Shown here: one piece after another, positions 1-8,071 of the stretch
Numbering within the stretch: position 1 is the stretch's first letter
Layout: every line of letters starts with the position of its first letter
Assembly (NCBI RefSeq): GCF_000092925.1
Contig: NC_014217.1
Span: 806,001-870,000, forward strand
DNA length: 64,000 bases
From: Ancylobacter novellus DSM 506
Lineage (GTDB): Bacteria > Pseudomonadota > Alphaproteobacteria > Rhizobiales > Xanthobacteraceae
Reading direction: 5' to 3'
Notes under the pieces: generated by a model
What the model saw: the letters and a program-made list of their open reading frames with translations, nothing else
Told to the model about the DNA's origin: nothing
The model's database searches: none
Program-made: the position numbers and the translations under genes

Positions 1-249
1 ATAAGACCGAACGAAATCACTGAACTCGCCGTCTCCAAAACTGTCTACCGCAAGCGCATGCGCCAGCGTCTGAGCCACCAGATCGTCCTTTGAGCTGAAG
101 TGTCCGTAGAAGCCGCCATGGGTCAGGCCCGCAGCCTTCATCACCTCTGCGACGCTCACCGCCTCAACCCCCTTATCTTTGAACAACCGGCTGGCGACAT
201 CCAGGATCCGGCGACGGTTTTCCGCCATCTGTTCTCGGCTGACCTTCAT
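1..249 (-). CDS. TetR/AcrR family transcriptional regulator (C-terminus cut by window edge)
   Basis: The first 83 residues are visible. They form a TetR N-terminal helix-turn-helix, with the characteristic recognition segment GLTHGGFYGHFSSKDDL near residues 46-62. The ligand-binding domain lies outside the window. The gene starts at an ATG at 249 and is transcribed away from the SDR gene at 361. The shared 111-base gap carries two ATGATG-N2-CATCAT palindromes, so it probably represses itself and the dehydrogenase. The inducing ligand cannot be read from this fragment. Confidence 0.9.
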   Translation of the reverse strand, partial: MKVSREQMAENRRRILDVASRLFKDKGVEAVSVAEVMKAAGLTHGGFYGHFSSKDDLVAQTLAHALAVDSFGDGEFSDFVRSY

Positions 250-273
250 TTTCAATATTCTCCGCGACGGCTG

Positions 274-326
274 TTGACATTTACATGATGGTCATCATAT
301 TTACGCTCAATCATGATGAGCATCAT
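274..326 (+). promoter_or_regulatory. Promoter and twin TetR operators between the TetR gene and the SDR gene
   Basis: A TTGACA box lies at 274-279 and a weak -10 (TATTTA) at 298-303, with an 18-base spacer, reading toward the SDR gene. ATGATG-N2-CATCAT occurs twice, at 285-298 (centre GT) and 313-326 (centre AG). The two copies are 28 bp apart, so the first covers the spacer and -10 and the second covers the early transcript. That is a classical repression layout. Binding by the adjacent TetR protein is inferred. Confidence 0.7.
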
Positions 327-360
327 GAATATAAGGTCGACCACGCAAAAGGGCAATCCG

Positions 361-1149
361 ATGAGCCAGAATCCTGCTGTACTGATCACCGGCGCCTCGA
401 CGGGCATTGGCGCCATTTATGCCGAGCGGTTTGCTCGACGCGGACACGACCTCGTGCTGGTCGCCCGGGACGTGACGCGTATGGAGGCTCTTGCCGGCCG
501 TCTGCGCCAGGAAACCGGCGTGACGATCGATATCCTGCCAGCCGATCTCACCCAGGCGTCGGATCTTGCCAAGGTCGAGGCGCGGCTGCGGGATGACGCG
601 CGCATTGGTATTCTCGTCAACAATGCCGGCACAGCGATCGGTCGAACCTTTGTCGAGCAGAGCGTCGATGAGATGACGAGACTTGTTGCGCTCAACGCAA
701 CGGCGCTCGTCCGCCTTGCCGGCGCGATTGCTCCGCGGCTTGCCGAGGCCGGCGAAGGCGCCATCGTCAATATCGGTTCAGTCGTTGGCCTGGTGCCGGA
801 ATTCGGCATGACCGTCTACGGCGCGACCAAGGCCTTCGTGCTGTTCCTGTCGCAGGGGCTGGCGCACGAACTCGGACCGAAGGGCGTCTACATCCAGGCC
901 GTGCTGCCCGCCACAACCCGGACCGAGATCTGGGATCATGTCGGTGCCGACCTCGATGCCATGAGCAATGTCATGGAAGTGGGCGATCTGGTGGACGCTG
1001 CCCTCGTCGGGTTCGACCGGCGCGAATTGGTGACCATCCCGCCGCTGCACGATGCCGGCCTGTGGGACGCTTTCGACGGCGCTCGCAAAGCCATGCTCGG
1101 CAAGCTCGTCAATGCGCTTCCCGCGGAACGCTATCGCCGGCTCGGCTGA
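361..1149 (+). CDS. SDR family NAD(P)-dependent oxidoreductase
   Basis: Classical short-chain dehydrogenase of 262 residues. The nucleotide-binding motif TGASTGIG is at residues 10-17, NNAG lies mid-protein, the catalytic Ser is near 140, and YGATK gives Tyr153 and Lys157. The substrate is unknown. An in-frame ATG at 313 lies inside the second operator, so the ATG at 361, preceded by AAGGG, is the better start. The gene is divergent from the TetR gene and probably controlled by it. A clear paralog at 47704 shares the blocks RTEIW and DLVDAALVGFDRRE. Confidence 0.9.
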   Translation: MSQNPAVLITGASTGIGAIYAERFARRGHDLVLVARDVTRMEALAGRLRQETGVTIDILPADLTQASDLAKVEARLRDDARIGILVNNAGTAIGRTFVEQSVDEMTRLVALNATALVRLAGAIAPRLAEAGEGAIVNIGSVVGLVPEFGMTVYGATKAFVLFLSQGLAHELGPKGVYIQAVLPATTRTEIWDHVGADLDAMSNVMEVGDLVDAALVGFDRRELVTIPPLHDAGLWDAFDGARKAMLGKLVNALPAERYRRLG

Positions 1150-1333
1150 GCATCCTCCGTCAGCGAAACCCGGACCCTGCAGAAGCAACACGGCTAAGCA
1201 TCATGACCAGCAACACGCTCTTGAACCCTACGTCCTCGGTGCCATAGCAAGAGCTCGGCCGCCCGAAGAGTGGGGCGGCCCGCCACGTCGGTGGGTCCCG
1301 CACCCCGCCGCGGCCGGACACCCCGCCTTGCGG

Positions 1334-1722
1334 TCAATCTGCGCCGATCCACCGCGCCGCGGCCTCTGCCGTATCCTGGGGACGGGTATTGAAGGCGATC
1401 GCCGCCTTCGGCGCGCCCTGGTGGATGGCGTTCACGACCCTCTCGAAAAACAGCAACCCTTTTGGCGGGATGCGAAGGCCGCCACCGATCACGACGCAAT
1501 CGTAGTCCGTCTCCACCAACTGCGTGGCCAGTACGGCGATGCCGCTGTCATCGGGAGCGATCATGCAGATATCGCCAGCCAACCGCGCTCGGTCATGGTC
1601 GTCCCTGCGATGTCGATGCCCGCCTGGATCTTTTCAGCATTGAACCCGGGCGGCAGGGACGGATCGGTAAAGTCGACGGTTTCCGGCGTCTGCCCGACAA
1701 ACAATACGCGTGTCGTGATCAA
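1334..1722 (-). pseudogene. Conserved rhizobial protein of unknown function, frameshifted
   Basis: Two frames join into one protein. The N-terminal part (LFVGQTPETVDF ... TMTERGW) runs to about 1570. The C-terminal part (DICMIAPDD ... DCVVIGGGLRIPP ... AAARWIGAD) then continues one frame over. The parts fit a known family of roughly 130 residues found in rhizobia, and restoring one base near 1569 makes the frame continuous. The start is uncertain: AAAGGAG at 1724-1730 sits only one base from a TTG at 1722. Whether this is true decay or a read error cannot be told from the sequence. Confidence 0.65.
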
Positions 1723-1786
1723 GCTCCTTTGAGAGGGTTGGAGGGGAGGGCGTCGTCGTCCGGGGCATCGAGCCGCTGGCGGAGAA

Positions 1787-1936
1787 AGTCGCTGATCGCC
1801 GCGCGCCGCCACCGGCATGGCGCGCGGCGATCAGCGCCTGCTGGACGAAGGGCAACTCGTGCGTCTTCAGCCGCGTCTGCCGGCTTCGCGGCCGGCCCGG
1901 CTTGATGCGGAAATCGTTCTCGTCGTGGCGTGTCAT
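1787..1936 (-). pseudogene. Relaxase (VirD2-like, DUF3363 type) N-terminal remnant
   Basis: From an ATG at 1936 about 50 residues read MTRHDENDFRIKPGRPRSR, then PFVQQALIAARHAGG. This resembles the N-terminus of rhizobial and sphingomonad conjugative relaxases that begin with an (E)NDFR-x-RPG-x-R segment followed by a helix ending in an AGG motif. Nothing of the catalytic His-cluster domain follows; homology stops at the inverted repeat at 1792-1834. It is a scar of conjugative DNA and cannot be functional. Confidence 0.55.
1792..1834. repeat. 16-bp perfect inverted repeat with 11-base loop
   Basis: CTGATCGCCGCGCGCC at 1792-1807 is exactly complementary to 1819-1834, with a loop at 1808-1818. 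It lies where the relaxase homology ends and the frameshifted gene at 1334-1722 begins, so it may mark a recombination junction. No T-run follows on either strand, so it is not a typical intrinsic terminator. Confidence 0.7.
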
Positions 1937-2553
1937 GACCGCAGGTTTGGCTACCAAAGTCCGACCCACAAGTCGAAAATCACTCGGTCAAAGTATAGCG
2001 TTGAAACGTCGGCTATGGCGCGCGCACGGCAGATCGCACATTGCGCGCGCGCAAGAAAACGATAAACCTATCAAACGCTTGAAAGGTCGCCGCGAAAAAC
2101 CGCACGTTCCAAAACGCCACTTAGGTCCGTTTTCCGGAACGGAAAACAACGTGCAGACAACATTTTGCGGGCGTCGCCCGCGCGGATTGTAAATCCGCTT
2201 TATCTTGCCGTCCTAATCGGGTCCTTAACGTCAAGAGCAACTTCGCACTTTCCTGCCTCTCAGATCTTTGGCTGAACGTCATCAATCCGCAAGCCGAACA
2301 GGCGCACCTTGTGGCGGGGTCCCTGCGTTACTACGCGCTCAGCGCAAGGGTTGTCGCATGCTCTCCTTCGGGCCTGTTCAGACCCGTGACGAGACGGTCC
2401 TAGCTATCACTCGCACTCATCCCCAAGAGGGGCGGATGCCGGCAAGATAGCGGACTCATCCTCGTTCAACGCCCCGCCAAGGGCGTCTCTCCGCGCGCGG
2501 GAGCTGCAGAATACTGACCGTCGTGCCTCCGTCAGATTGCCGTTCGATGCGCG
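1937..2553. other. Gene-free stretch in the decayed mobile region
   Basis: No convincing coding region was found on either strand. The stretch contains a GC-rich hairpin (GCGGATT-GTA-AATCCGC at 2182-2198) and a short, slightly AT-richer block near 2050-2160. A short open frame around 2276-2400 could not be matched to any family. Confidence 0.5.
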
Positions 2554-2676
2554 TCACACCGCACGTTGTGCCTTCAGAGTGGTGCGCATCGCCCGCGTGA
2601 CCACCGCTCCGGCGCCATAGTTGAACTCGGTTCCGTCGATCCACAGACGGTGGAGGATGATCGCCAGCTTGCGCGC
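2554..2676 (-). mobile_element. IS110-family transposase C-terminal remnant
   Basis: The last 40 residues read EARKLAIILHRLWIDGTEF, then a short tail and a stop. This matches the conserved end of IS110/IS1111 transposases (ARKLA-V-LHR-W--G). The upstream part of the element is missing: homology ends at about 2676, where ParB-like coding begins on the other strand. The element is therefore a truncated relic next to, or inserted in, the parB remnant. Confidence 0.6.
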
Positions 2677-2976
2677 CTCTGGGGCTTCGTCGCAGGTCTC
2701 GACCATGCGAGCCTCATGGCCTTGCTTGCGTATTGCGCCTCGCTCACCGTCAATGCCGTGAAGCTGCCATGGGATACCAGCAAGCGCCGCGCCCATGAGA
2801 CGGAAGACAAGCTGGCGACGGCGGTGACGCTCGACATGACCGCGCACTGGACCGCGACCGCGCGCAGCTATTTCGGGCGCGTCACCAAGGCCCACATCCT
2901 TGCCGCCGTGCGCGATGCCCTTGGCGACGAGGCAGCGGAGCAGATCGCGGACAAGAAGAAGACGGGGATGCCCTAG
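2674..2976 (+). pseudogene. ParB-type partition protein, C-terminal remnant
   Basis: About 100 residues (from LWGFVAGLDHASL through FGRVTKAHILAAVRDALG to DKKKTGMP) match the C-terminal part of the large ParB-like proteins (about 700 residues) of rhizobial plasmids and islands. The N-terminal nuclease/ParB domain and helix-turn-helix are absent, and the natural tail after KKTGM is also lost. It is sandwiched between an IS110 relic and a recombinase relic, so it is a dead fragment of a plasmid or integrative element. Confidence 0.7.
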
Positions 2977-3348
2977 CCGTCCTGTCGGAACTGCCCCCGG
3001 ATAGGCGCCTATGTCATTGCTGGCGCCAATGCCGGGACGAAGGAAGAAAAGCCACGCTCGGATCTAAAACGTCCCTGGGCAGCGGTTTCGACGCGGGCTG
3101 GGCTATCAGGTGTCCGCCTCCATGACCTTCGCCATACCAACGCCAGCTTCGGCGCCGGTGCAGGCCTTGGCCTTCCCATCATCGGAAAGCTGCTAGGCCA
3201 CGCCAACACAGCCACGACAGAGCGCTATGCTCATCTCGACAACGACCCGCTTCGCAAAGCGGCGAACCGGATCGGCGACGACATTGCGAAGGCCCATGGG
3301 AGAGCCGCTGCCGACGGCGCAGAGGCCCCGCGTTCGAAGCAGCGTTAG
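2977..3348 (+). pseudogene. Tyrosine recombinase (integrase), C-terminal remnant
   Basis: From about 3058 the frame is clear: DLKRPWAAV, then LHDLRHTNAS and LLGHANTATTERYAHL. These give the catalytic HxxR, the LLGH box and the tyrosine nucleophile of the phage-integrase family. Upstream, a piece reading AYVIAGANAGTKEEK belongs to the same domain, and VLSELPP just before it is in another frame, so at least one frameshift precedes 3010. The N-terminal arm and core-binding domains are missing. It is the likely fossil of the enzyme that brought in part of this region. Confidence 0.75.
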
Positions 3349-3612
3349 GATTTGAAGAGTGCACCGGCAGAAAGGGGAAGGGCGGCGCATTGCCGCCATC
3401 CTGCCGACCGCGAAATACTCCCTTCGAGACACGAACCTGTGTGATTACGACTTAATCGCGAAGTGATAGGGTAGGTAATCGCCGCTATAAAAGGCGCGCG
3501 CCGAGAAATGTTCGGACGGCGGCCGTATCGCCCGTCCGCAAATCTCGAACCCCGGCCACCGCCGAGATTGGCATCCAAAATGGACAATCGACAAATCGCG
3601 CAGGGATGCGAG

Positions 3613-4308
3613 ATGCGTTGTTATGCCTGTGAGTCATCGAATGTCATTGTGACCGCAAATGGGCCCGACTCGATTTCCGTTGACTGTATGGACTGCGGGT
3701 CCGACCGGACAGTGCCTCGGGGATGGGTTGACGTTACGACCGGAACAATTTCCGAAATCGACAATATACAATTCACACATGTGAACGATGCAGGACCATC
3801 GATGTTTGATCCGAATAAATACTCAAAAATGTCAGATGATTACGAAAGCATGGCCAATATGACCGATAATTCATCCGAGATTTCACGATTTCGCAAGCTA
3901 CAGAAAAGCTCACAAGATCTAGCCGACAACGAAGAATGGCTCAAGAACAATTACGAGCACACACTGCATTCCGATAACGCTGCGCAACACGACAACACTA
4001 CCTTCGCGGCAGAAGAGGAACATGTCCTTCGTTGTCTGGGAGCTGCGCTTCTCATGCAGTGGCCCCGCCTTCCTGCGATGATACAGCGTGAGCTGTTTGA
4101 CAGCGCAGGAACCATGGGTGAACTGCAGAACACCGCCATGTTAAGAGGACAGATAGCGCGGTTCCTGCATAGGCATAAAGATGGCGGATCTCCGGTGGAG
4201 GCTGATGGTCAAGCCATCGGCTCAGATGGCCGTGCTGTTGCTCGCTGGGAAAATGAGGGAGGCGCCAGCGACATACCGGAAGGACGCGGCGAGATAAAGC
4301 TAGGATAA
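3613..4308 (+). CDS. Zinc-ribbon protein of unknown function
   Basis: A protein of 231 residues. An N-terminal CYAC ... CMDC pair (residues 3-6 and 27-30) is a plausible zinc ribbon. The middle is hydrophilic and rich in Asn, Asp and Ser. The C-terminal segment (HVLRCLGAALLMQWPRLP ... GQIARFLHRHKDG) resembles small rhizobial proteins of unknown function. The ATG at 3613 with AGGGATGCGAG upstream is preferred; an in-frame ATG at 3580 would add 11 residues. Base composition is clearly more AT-rich than its surroundings, which points to horizontal transfer. It converges on and overlaps the next gene by 9 bases. Confidence 0.6.
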   Translation: MRCYACESSNVIVTANGPDSISVDCMDCGSDRTVPRGWVDVTTGTISEIDNIQFTHVNDAGPSMFDPNKYSKMSDDYESMANMTDNSSEISRFRKLQKSSQDLADNEEWLKNNYEHTLHSDNAAQHDNTTFAAEEEHVLRCLGAALLMQWPRLPAMIQRELFDSAGTMGELQNTAMLRGQIARFLHRHKDGGSPVEADGQAIGSDGRAVARWENEGGASDIPEGRGEIKLG

Positions 4309-4533
4309 GGGCCGCTGGCGTCGCGAAGCCACGATCCGAATTGAACCGACGTCTTGCCCGCGGTGGTCCGTCGCGGTGATCTGCCAATCCGCGCCGCTTG
4401 GAAGATTGGCGTTCACGTCCGTCAGAATTTCACCGCACAAAGCCCGGACCTGGGCCCAAGCGGCGTCATCATCAGGCAGGTCGACCGGCGTTTCCTGATC
4501 CTGGCCCGTAAGCCTAAAGCGATAGAGCGGCAT
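4300..4533 (-). CDS. DUF6894-family small protein
   Basis: A protein of 77 residues beginning MPLYRFRL, then a Pro-Asp-Asp-Asp stretch, AWAQVRALCGEIL and a C-terminal strand DVGSIRIVASR. This is the pattern of the small rhizobial DUF6894 proteins (M-P-x-Y-F/Y-F start, acidic loop, A--EA helix, final D--G strand). Function is unknown. A second member lies at 6025-6270. It overlaps the convergent zinc-ribbon gene by 9 bases. Confidence 0.7.
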   Translation of the reverse strand: MPLYRFRLTGQDQETPVDLPDDDAAWAQVRALCGEILTDVNANLPSGADWQITATDHRGQDVGSIRIVASRRQRPLS

Positions 4534-4621
4534 GGCGGTCGGGCCCCATTAAGCACCTTCAACAACGCCTCACGAGACCCAGTGTTTCGTCGGCGGCCAG
4601 AAAACAGGCTTCGAGAGTCCC

Positions 4622-5659
4622 ATGGTCACTGCTCGTGAAGTGAAATCACCTGATCCGGAGGCACTTGCGTGGCTGAGAAAACTGCAAGCCTATCGGCAGT
4701 CGAGCGCGCGTCGAAGCATGATTGAACTGGTGATCACGGCATTTCCATTCGCCATCGCGTGGAGCGCGATGCTGCTGGCATTGAAGCTCGAACAATTCTG
4801 GCTCTATGGCTTGCTCGTGCTCCCCGCCGCTGGCCTTCTGGTGCGGCTGTTCATGATCCAGCACGATTGCGGACACGGATCCTTCTTTCGAAGCAGGCAC
4901 TGGAATGACTGGACCGGGCGGATCATAGGTGTCCTGACCCTGACGCCATATGACTATTGGAAAGCCAGCCATGCCATCCATCATGCGAGCTCCGGCAATC
5001 TTGACCATAGGGGCATAGGCGACATCGATACATTGACGGTCCGCGAATTCCTCGATCTTTCGCGGTGGGGACGAGCGCGTTACCGCCTATATCGACATCC
5101 CTTGGTGATGTTCGGCCTCGGCCCAATCTACATCTTTGCTCTCCAGAGTCGCTTACCGTATGGCGCGCTTCGAAGGGGCTGGTCGCCATGGGTAAGCACA
5201 ATGGCGACCAATTTGGGCATAGGCGTTCTTGGTGCGCTGCTTGCCTGGGCGGCGGGCTTCTGGCCCTTCATCATCATCCATATGCCCATTGTCTTCCTTG
5301 GTGCAGCGGCTGGCGTCTGGCTCTTTTACGTCCAGCACCAGTTCGACGGGGCCAACTGGGCGAGGGACGACAGCTGGAGCTTCCATGAAGCGGCGCTGCA
5401 TGGCAGCTCGCACTATGATCTGCCAAGGGTGCTCAGATGGTTCACGGCAAATATCGGAATGCACCATGTGCACCACCTCTGCAGTCGGATTCCCTACTAT
5501 CGCTTGCCGGAAGTGCTGCGCGACCATCCCGACCTTGCCGACATTGGCCGGTTGACGCTTTGGCAAAGCTTCAAATGTGTCCGGTTGACGCTCTGGGATG
5601 AAGAGCAGGGGCGCCTGGTAGCGTTCGAGGAAGCAAGCCGGACAAAGAGGCGGGATTGA
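4622..5659 (+). CDS. Fatty acid desaturase (membrane, acyl-lipid type)
   Basis: A protein of 345 residues. The three histidine boxes that hold the di-iron centre are all present: HDCGH (81-85), HAIHH (117-121) and HHVHH (281-285). Hydrophobic membrane segments lie near 35-75, 195-240 and around box 1. The family inserts a cis double bond in an acyl chain using O2 and an electron carrier in the inner membrane; position and chain specificity cannot be read from sequence. The C-terminus is hydrophilic. It stands alone among small accessory genes and has no adjacent ferredoxin gene. Confidence 0.9.
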   Translation: MVTAREVKSPDPEALAWLRKLQAYRQSSARRSMIELVITAFPFAIAWSAMLLALKLEQFWLYGLLVLPAAGLLVRLFMIQHDCGHGSFFRSRHWNDWTGRIIGVLTLTPYDYWKASHAIHHASSGNLDHRGIGDIDTLTVREFLDLSRWGRARYRLYRHPLVMFGLGPIYIFALQSRLPYGALRRGWSPWVSTMATNLGIGVLGALLAWAAGFWPFIIIHMPIVFLGAAAGVWLFYVQHQFDGANWARDDSWSFHEAALHGSSHYDLPRVLRWFTANIGMHHVHHLCSRIPYYRLPEVLRDHPDLADIGRLTLWQSFKCVRLTLWDEEQGRLVAFEEASRTKRRD

Positions 5660-5753
5660 CTGAGTCACTGCAATCATCATCCGACTGACGCACCGAGCCC
5701 AGCCCAAATCGATGCGCGCTGCCTGGATCTCTGCTTATGGAGGAGCGAGGTAC

Positions 5754-5945
5754 ATGTCCCATTCTTCGACGTTGATCGAATTGGATGAGCGCATCGCCAT
5801 CGCGCGTCAGAATCTGTCCGAGCTGACTGAACAGGCCGCCGCCCTCTCCGGCGGCGCAGACGAAGAGCGCACCGCCGAACGCATCGCGGATCAGCAAGCT
5901 CTCTTAGACAATCTCATCCACCAAAGAGAAACCTTGGCCGAGTAG
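5754..5945 (+). CDS. Small coiled-coil protein
   Basis: A protein of 63 residues starting at an ATG preceded by GGAGGAGCGAGG, a strong ribosome binding site. Almost all of it is predicted helix with heptad-like leucines and acidic residues (ELDERIAIARQNL, EERTAERIADQQALL), interrupted by a GG turn near residue 33. This suggests a helical hairpin. Similar small proteins are common in rhizobia, with no known function. Confidence 0.65.
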   Translation: MSHSSTLIELDERIAIARQNLSELTEQAAALSGGADEERTAERIADQQALLDNLIHQRETLAE

Positions 5946-6024
5946 CCGTCGGCACGCGTGCAACCTCTTCAAAAGAGAGGTGTTTGCCCATGAGACAGTC
6001 AAGGCAACCGACCAGAGATGCCAG

Positions 6025-6270
6025 GTGCCGTATTATGTCTTCCGTTGGTCCGACCGCCCCTTTGTGACCGAAGCTGATCTTCGAGATGACAATATGGCTT
6101 GGTCGGAAGCCGTATCATCGATCGGGCAGCTTCTGCGGGACGTGGGAGGGAACCTGTCACCTCTCGGCCTGCTGACGCTCGACGTCTTCGCTGAGGACGG
6201 CACGCTCGTGGCATCCATTTCCGTGGATGCTGTTCGTCGCCTGGAAACCAGCGCACCTCGCCTACGTTGA
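6025..6270 (+). CDS. DUF6894-family small protein (second copy)
   Basis: Reads MPYYVFRW from a GTG start at 6025, followed by an acidic turn, AWSEAVSSIGQLLRDVGG and a final strand GTLVASISVDAVRR, as in DUF6894 proteins. An alternative GTG at 5980 lies after AAAGAGAG and would add 15 residues not seen in the family, so 6025 is preferred on family grounds. It is a diverged paralog of the gene at 4300-4533. Confidence 0.6.
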   Translation: MPYYVFRWSDRPFVTEADLRDDNMAWSEAVSSIGQLLRDVGGNLSPLGLLTLDVFAEDGTLVASISVDAVRRLETSAPRLR

Positions 6271-6573
6271 AGCGCCCGAGATACAGCCTGTCGGCTGACC
6301 GGCTCGCAGCGGCGCTGCTGCTCCGACACGGGCGTCGACTTGACAATGCGCCACCAGCCCTCAAGTTCAAGCGCATGAGCACGGCACAGCCCATCGTTTT
6401 GCGACTGCATCCGATCGCGGAATCGTAGCCCGAAGTTCGGCCTGGACGCGCCGGACTTCGGGGCGCTGGGCCATGGGTGGATCAGCTCACCCGCGCGTCT
6501 GCCATCACATCCCAATTCGTTTCAGCGCCATGAGACCCCGAAGATGGGTCCCGTGGCATGGAGCCGTACAACC
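6271..6573. other. Stretch without a supported gene
   Basis: Open frames exist on the minus strand but lack recognisable family features. No repeat, hairpin terminator or promoter stands out. Confidence 0.4.
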
Positions 6574-6780
6574 ATGACCAAGTTCAACACCACTGCCGGC
6601 AAGCCGCCAATAATCGTCAGCGACGAAGACTATGGGCGTCTGACCAAGCTCGCCACGGCCGCCTCCGACCGCTTCCCGACGTTGCCGAGGAATATGCTGA
6701 GAGCCGTTTCGACCCGGCGAATGCCAATCGCACATGGTCCGATCCGGCCGCCTCCGGTCATCGGCGGGCTCGACGCATAA
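6574..6780 (+). pseudogene. Rnk/GreA-like nucleoside diphosphate kinase regulator, broken N-terminal fragment
   Basis: The first 37 residues (MTKFNTT, KPPIIVSDEDYGRLTKLA, AASDRFP) match the N-terminal coiled-coil segment of Rnk-type proteins that bind RNA polymerase. After about 6681 the matching residues DVAEEYAES continue in the next frame, and no FKBP-like C-terminal domain is found in any frame. It is a frameshifted, truncated copy. Confidence 0.55.
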
Positions 6781-6814
6781 CGCTGCCCGTCGCTTGCTGC
6801 ACAGCGTCCGCGAT

Positions 6815-6988
6815 TTATCTCGTCCGCTCGTCGATCATCGTCTCGACGGCGCCAATGGTGACCTCCAAGTCTGCAATCTTGCGCAGTGCGTTGTCAGAGG
6901 GGATGGTGCCGGCCTCAGCGGCGGCCTTGATGAGTTCGCGCTGCGCCGACATCAGACGGGCGCGAAGGGCTTCCAGTTTTTCGGTCAT
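6815..6988 (-). CDS. Small helical protein
   Basis: A protein of 57 residues: MTEKLEALRARLMSAQREL, then IKAAAEAGTIPSDNALRKIADLEVTIGAVETMIDERTR in shape. It reads as two amphipathic helices around a Gly-Thr-Ile-Pro turn. This is a recurrent type of small rhizobial protein of unknown function. The start is the first ATG and the end is a TAA at 6815-6817. Confidence 0.55.
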   Translation of the reverse strand: MTEKLEALRARLMSAQRELIKAAAEAGTIPSDNALRKIADLEVTIGAVETMIDERTR

Positions 6989-7039
6989 GGCGGCGGATTA
7001 ATGCAGCGGGCCTAGACAATCAATATAGGGATCGGCGGC

Positions 7040-7282
7040 TCAGATTTGCCCGCGCTGACGTAGCAGTCGCACGAGCCGGTCGGTAACATCGTCTACAGCG
7101 GAGGGGTCACCGCTCTGTCCGGCGGCGATGAGCTGATCGATAGTAGCTTCGACTTCCGGCGTGCGCATCTCGTCGTTCGAAGCCAGAAACTCCACGGCTG
7201 CCAAGAAGGTATCAATCGTGCGCGGAGGATCACCCAACAGCACGATAGGCCGGGCAAGCGGCTGCTGCAATCTATGGGGCAT
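7040..7282 (-). CDS. Small hypothetical protein
   Basis: A protein of 80 residues. AGGAGG stands 8 bases before the ATG at 7282, which decides the start over an upstream ATG at 7309. Contents include a short N-terminal strand (ARPIVLLGDPPRTI), a helical middle (TFLAAVEFLAS) and a helical, charged C-terminus (DDVTDRLVRLLRQRG). It is not assigned to a named family with confidence; the layout is a little like DUF982 proteins. Confidence 0.5.
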   Translation of the reverse strand: MPHRLQQPLARPIVLLGDPPRTIDTFLAAVEFLASNDEMRTPEVEATIDQLIAAGQSGDPSAVDDVTDRLVRLLRQRGQI

Positions 7283-7354
7283 GGCGGTGGCCTCCTGGCA
7301 GAGGATCATACCCCATCAGGTCCATGCGTGAGCCCCAAGGTGCACAAGTGCACC

Positions 7355-7660
7355 TTACGCCAGGAGCCCGTCGAAGGGAGGCAGCACACGGAACTCGGCC
7401 GTAGTTGTGGTGAGAGGGTGCAGTTCGACCTCGTAGATCGCGCCAGTCTCCAGCGTCAGCCAAGCGCGACCCTCGCGGGCGCCAAGAAGCGCGGCCATAT
7501 CGGTCTGAACCTGCCCGCTGATGATCACCTCGCCGGCCTTCGGACCGGTCTTTCGCCGCCTCACGGAAAGCCAGTATTCAGCTCGTGCAGCGGCCATGCC
7601 TGGCGGGCGCAACATGCCCGCGCCTGTCAGTCTGCGGAGAATTTCCACCACTGTCCCCAC
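7355..7660 (-). CDS. Hypothetical protein
   Basis: An open frame of 101 codons from a GTG; internal ATGs at codons 16 and 22 are equally possible starts, and no clear ribosome binding site decides. The C-terminal half (RKTGPKAGEVIISG, REGRAWLTLETGAIYEVEL, AEFRVLPP) looks like a small beta-rich protein. No family is recognised. Confidence 0.4.
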   Translation of the reverse strand: MGTVVEILRRLTGAGMLRPPGMAAARAEYWLSVRRRKTGPKAGEVIISGQVQTDMAALLGAREGRAWLTLETGAIYEVELHPLTTTTAEFRVLPPFDGLLA

Positions 7661-7840
7661 GCGCTACGCGTCGCCCCTGACGCAGCGGCAAACGACCAGA
7701 CCCACTTTCGGTTCCGCAAACTTCGAAATCACTACGGGCGGGGGACGTATGGTCTTCGATGCCGCACGCGGTGTCGAAACCGGGAGGCAGAGAGGCCGGC
7801 AGCGATGAAGACATAGGGCGAGACGTCTGTTCGCCGCCGT

Positions 7841-8071
7841 CTAGCAGACGGGATGCCGCGCGCACCAAGCCTGATACGCCTTCATCCCGGTTTCATGGTC
7901 ATAGTCGACGCGGACGCCAGCGGCATCGATCAGCCCCGCTTCGATCTCAGCGGCAATGACATGCCAATAGCGATCCACGGCGGCAGCCAGGGCCGCCTGC
8001 CGCAGCTCCGTGGTCTCCATCAGATCGAGCTCGCATATGGCCCTGGCACGCACTTCAACGGTGTTTTTCAT
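7841..8071 (-). CDS. Small rhizobial hypothetical protein (R-A--C-LDL family)
   Basis: A protein of 76 residues: MKNTVEVRARAICELDLME, then ALAAAVDRYWHVIAAEIEAGLID and a C-terminal YQAWCARHPVC. A mostly helical family found in rhizobia, with a conserved Tyr-Trp-x3-Ala-x-Glu-Ile helix. Function is unknown. The gene at 12052 has the same architecture (ARELCRLDL ... FWPVLANEI), so these are distant paralogs. Confidence 0.6.
   Translation of the reverse strand: MKNTVEVRARAICELDLMETTELRQAALAAAVDRYWHVIAAEIEAGLIDAAGVRVDYDHETGMKAYQAWCARHPVC

Noticed and set aside
2182..2198. tRNA-Tyr-like anticodon arm (5-bp stem, 7-base loop with GTA)
   Set aside because: No D-arm, T-arm or acceptor stem can be built around it; taken as a simple hairpin.
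2268..2450. Short plus-strand open frame in the decayed region
   Set aside because: No alignment to any family I recognise in any of the three frames; no start signal.
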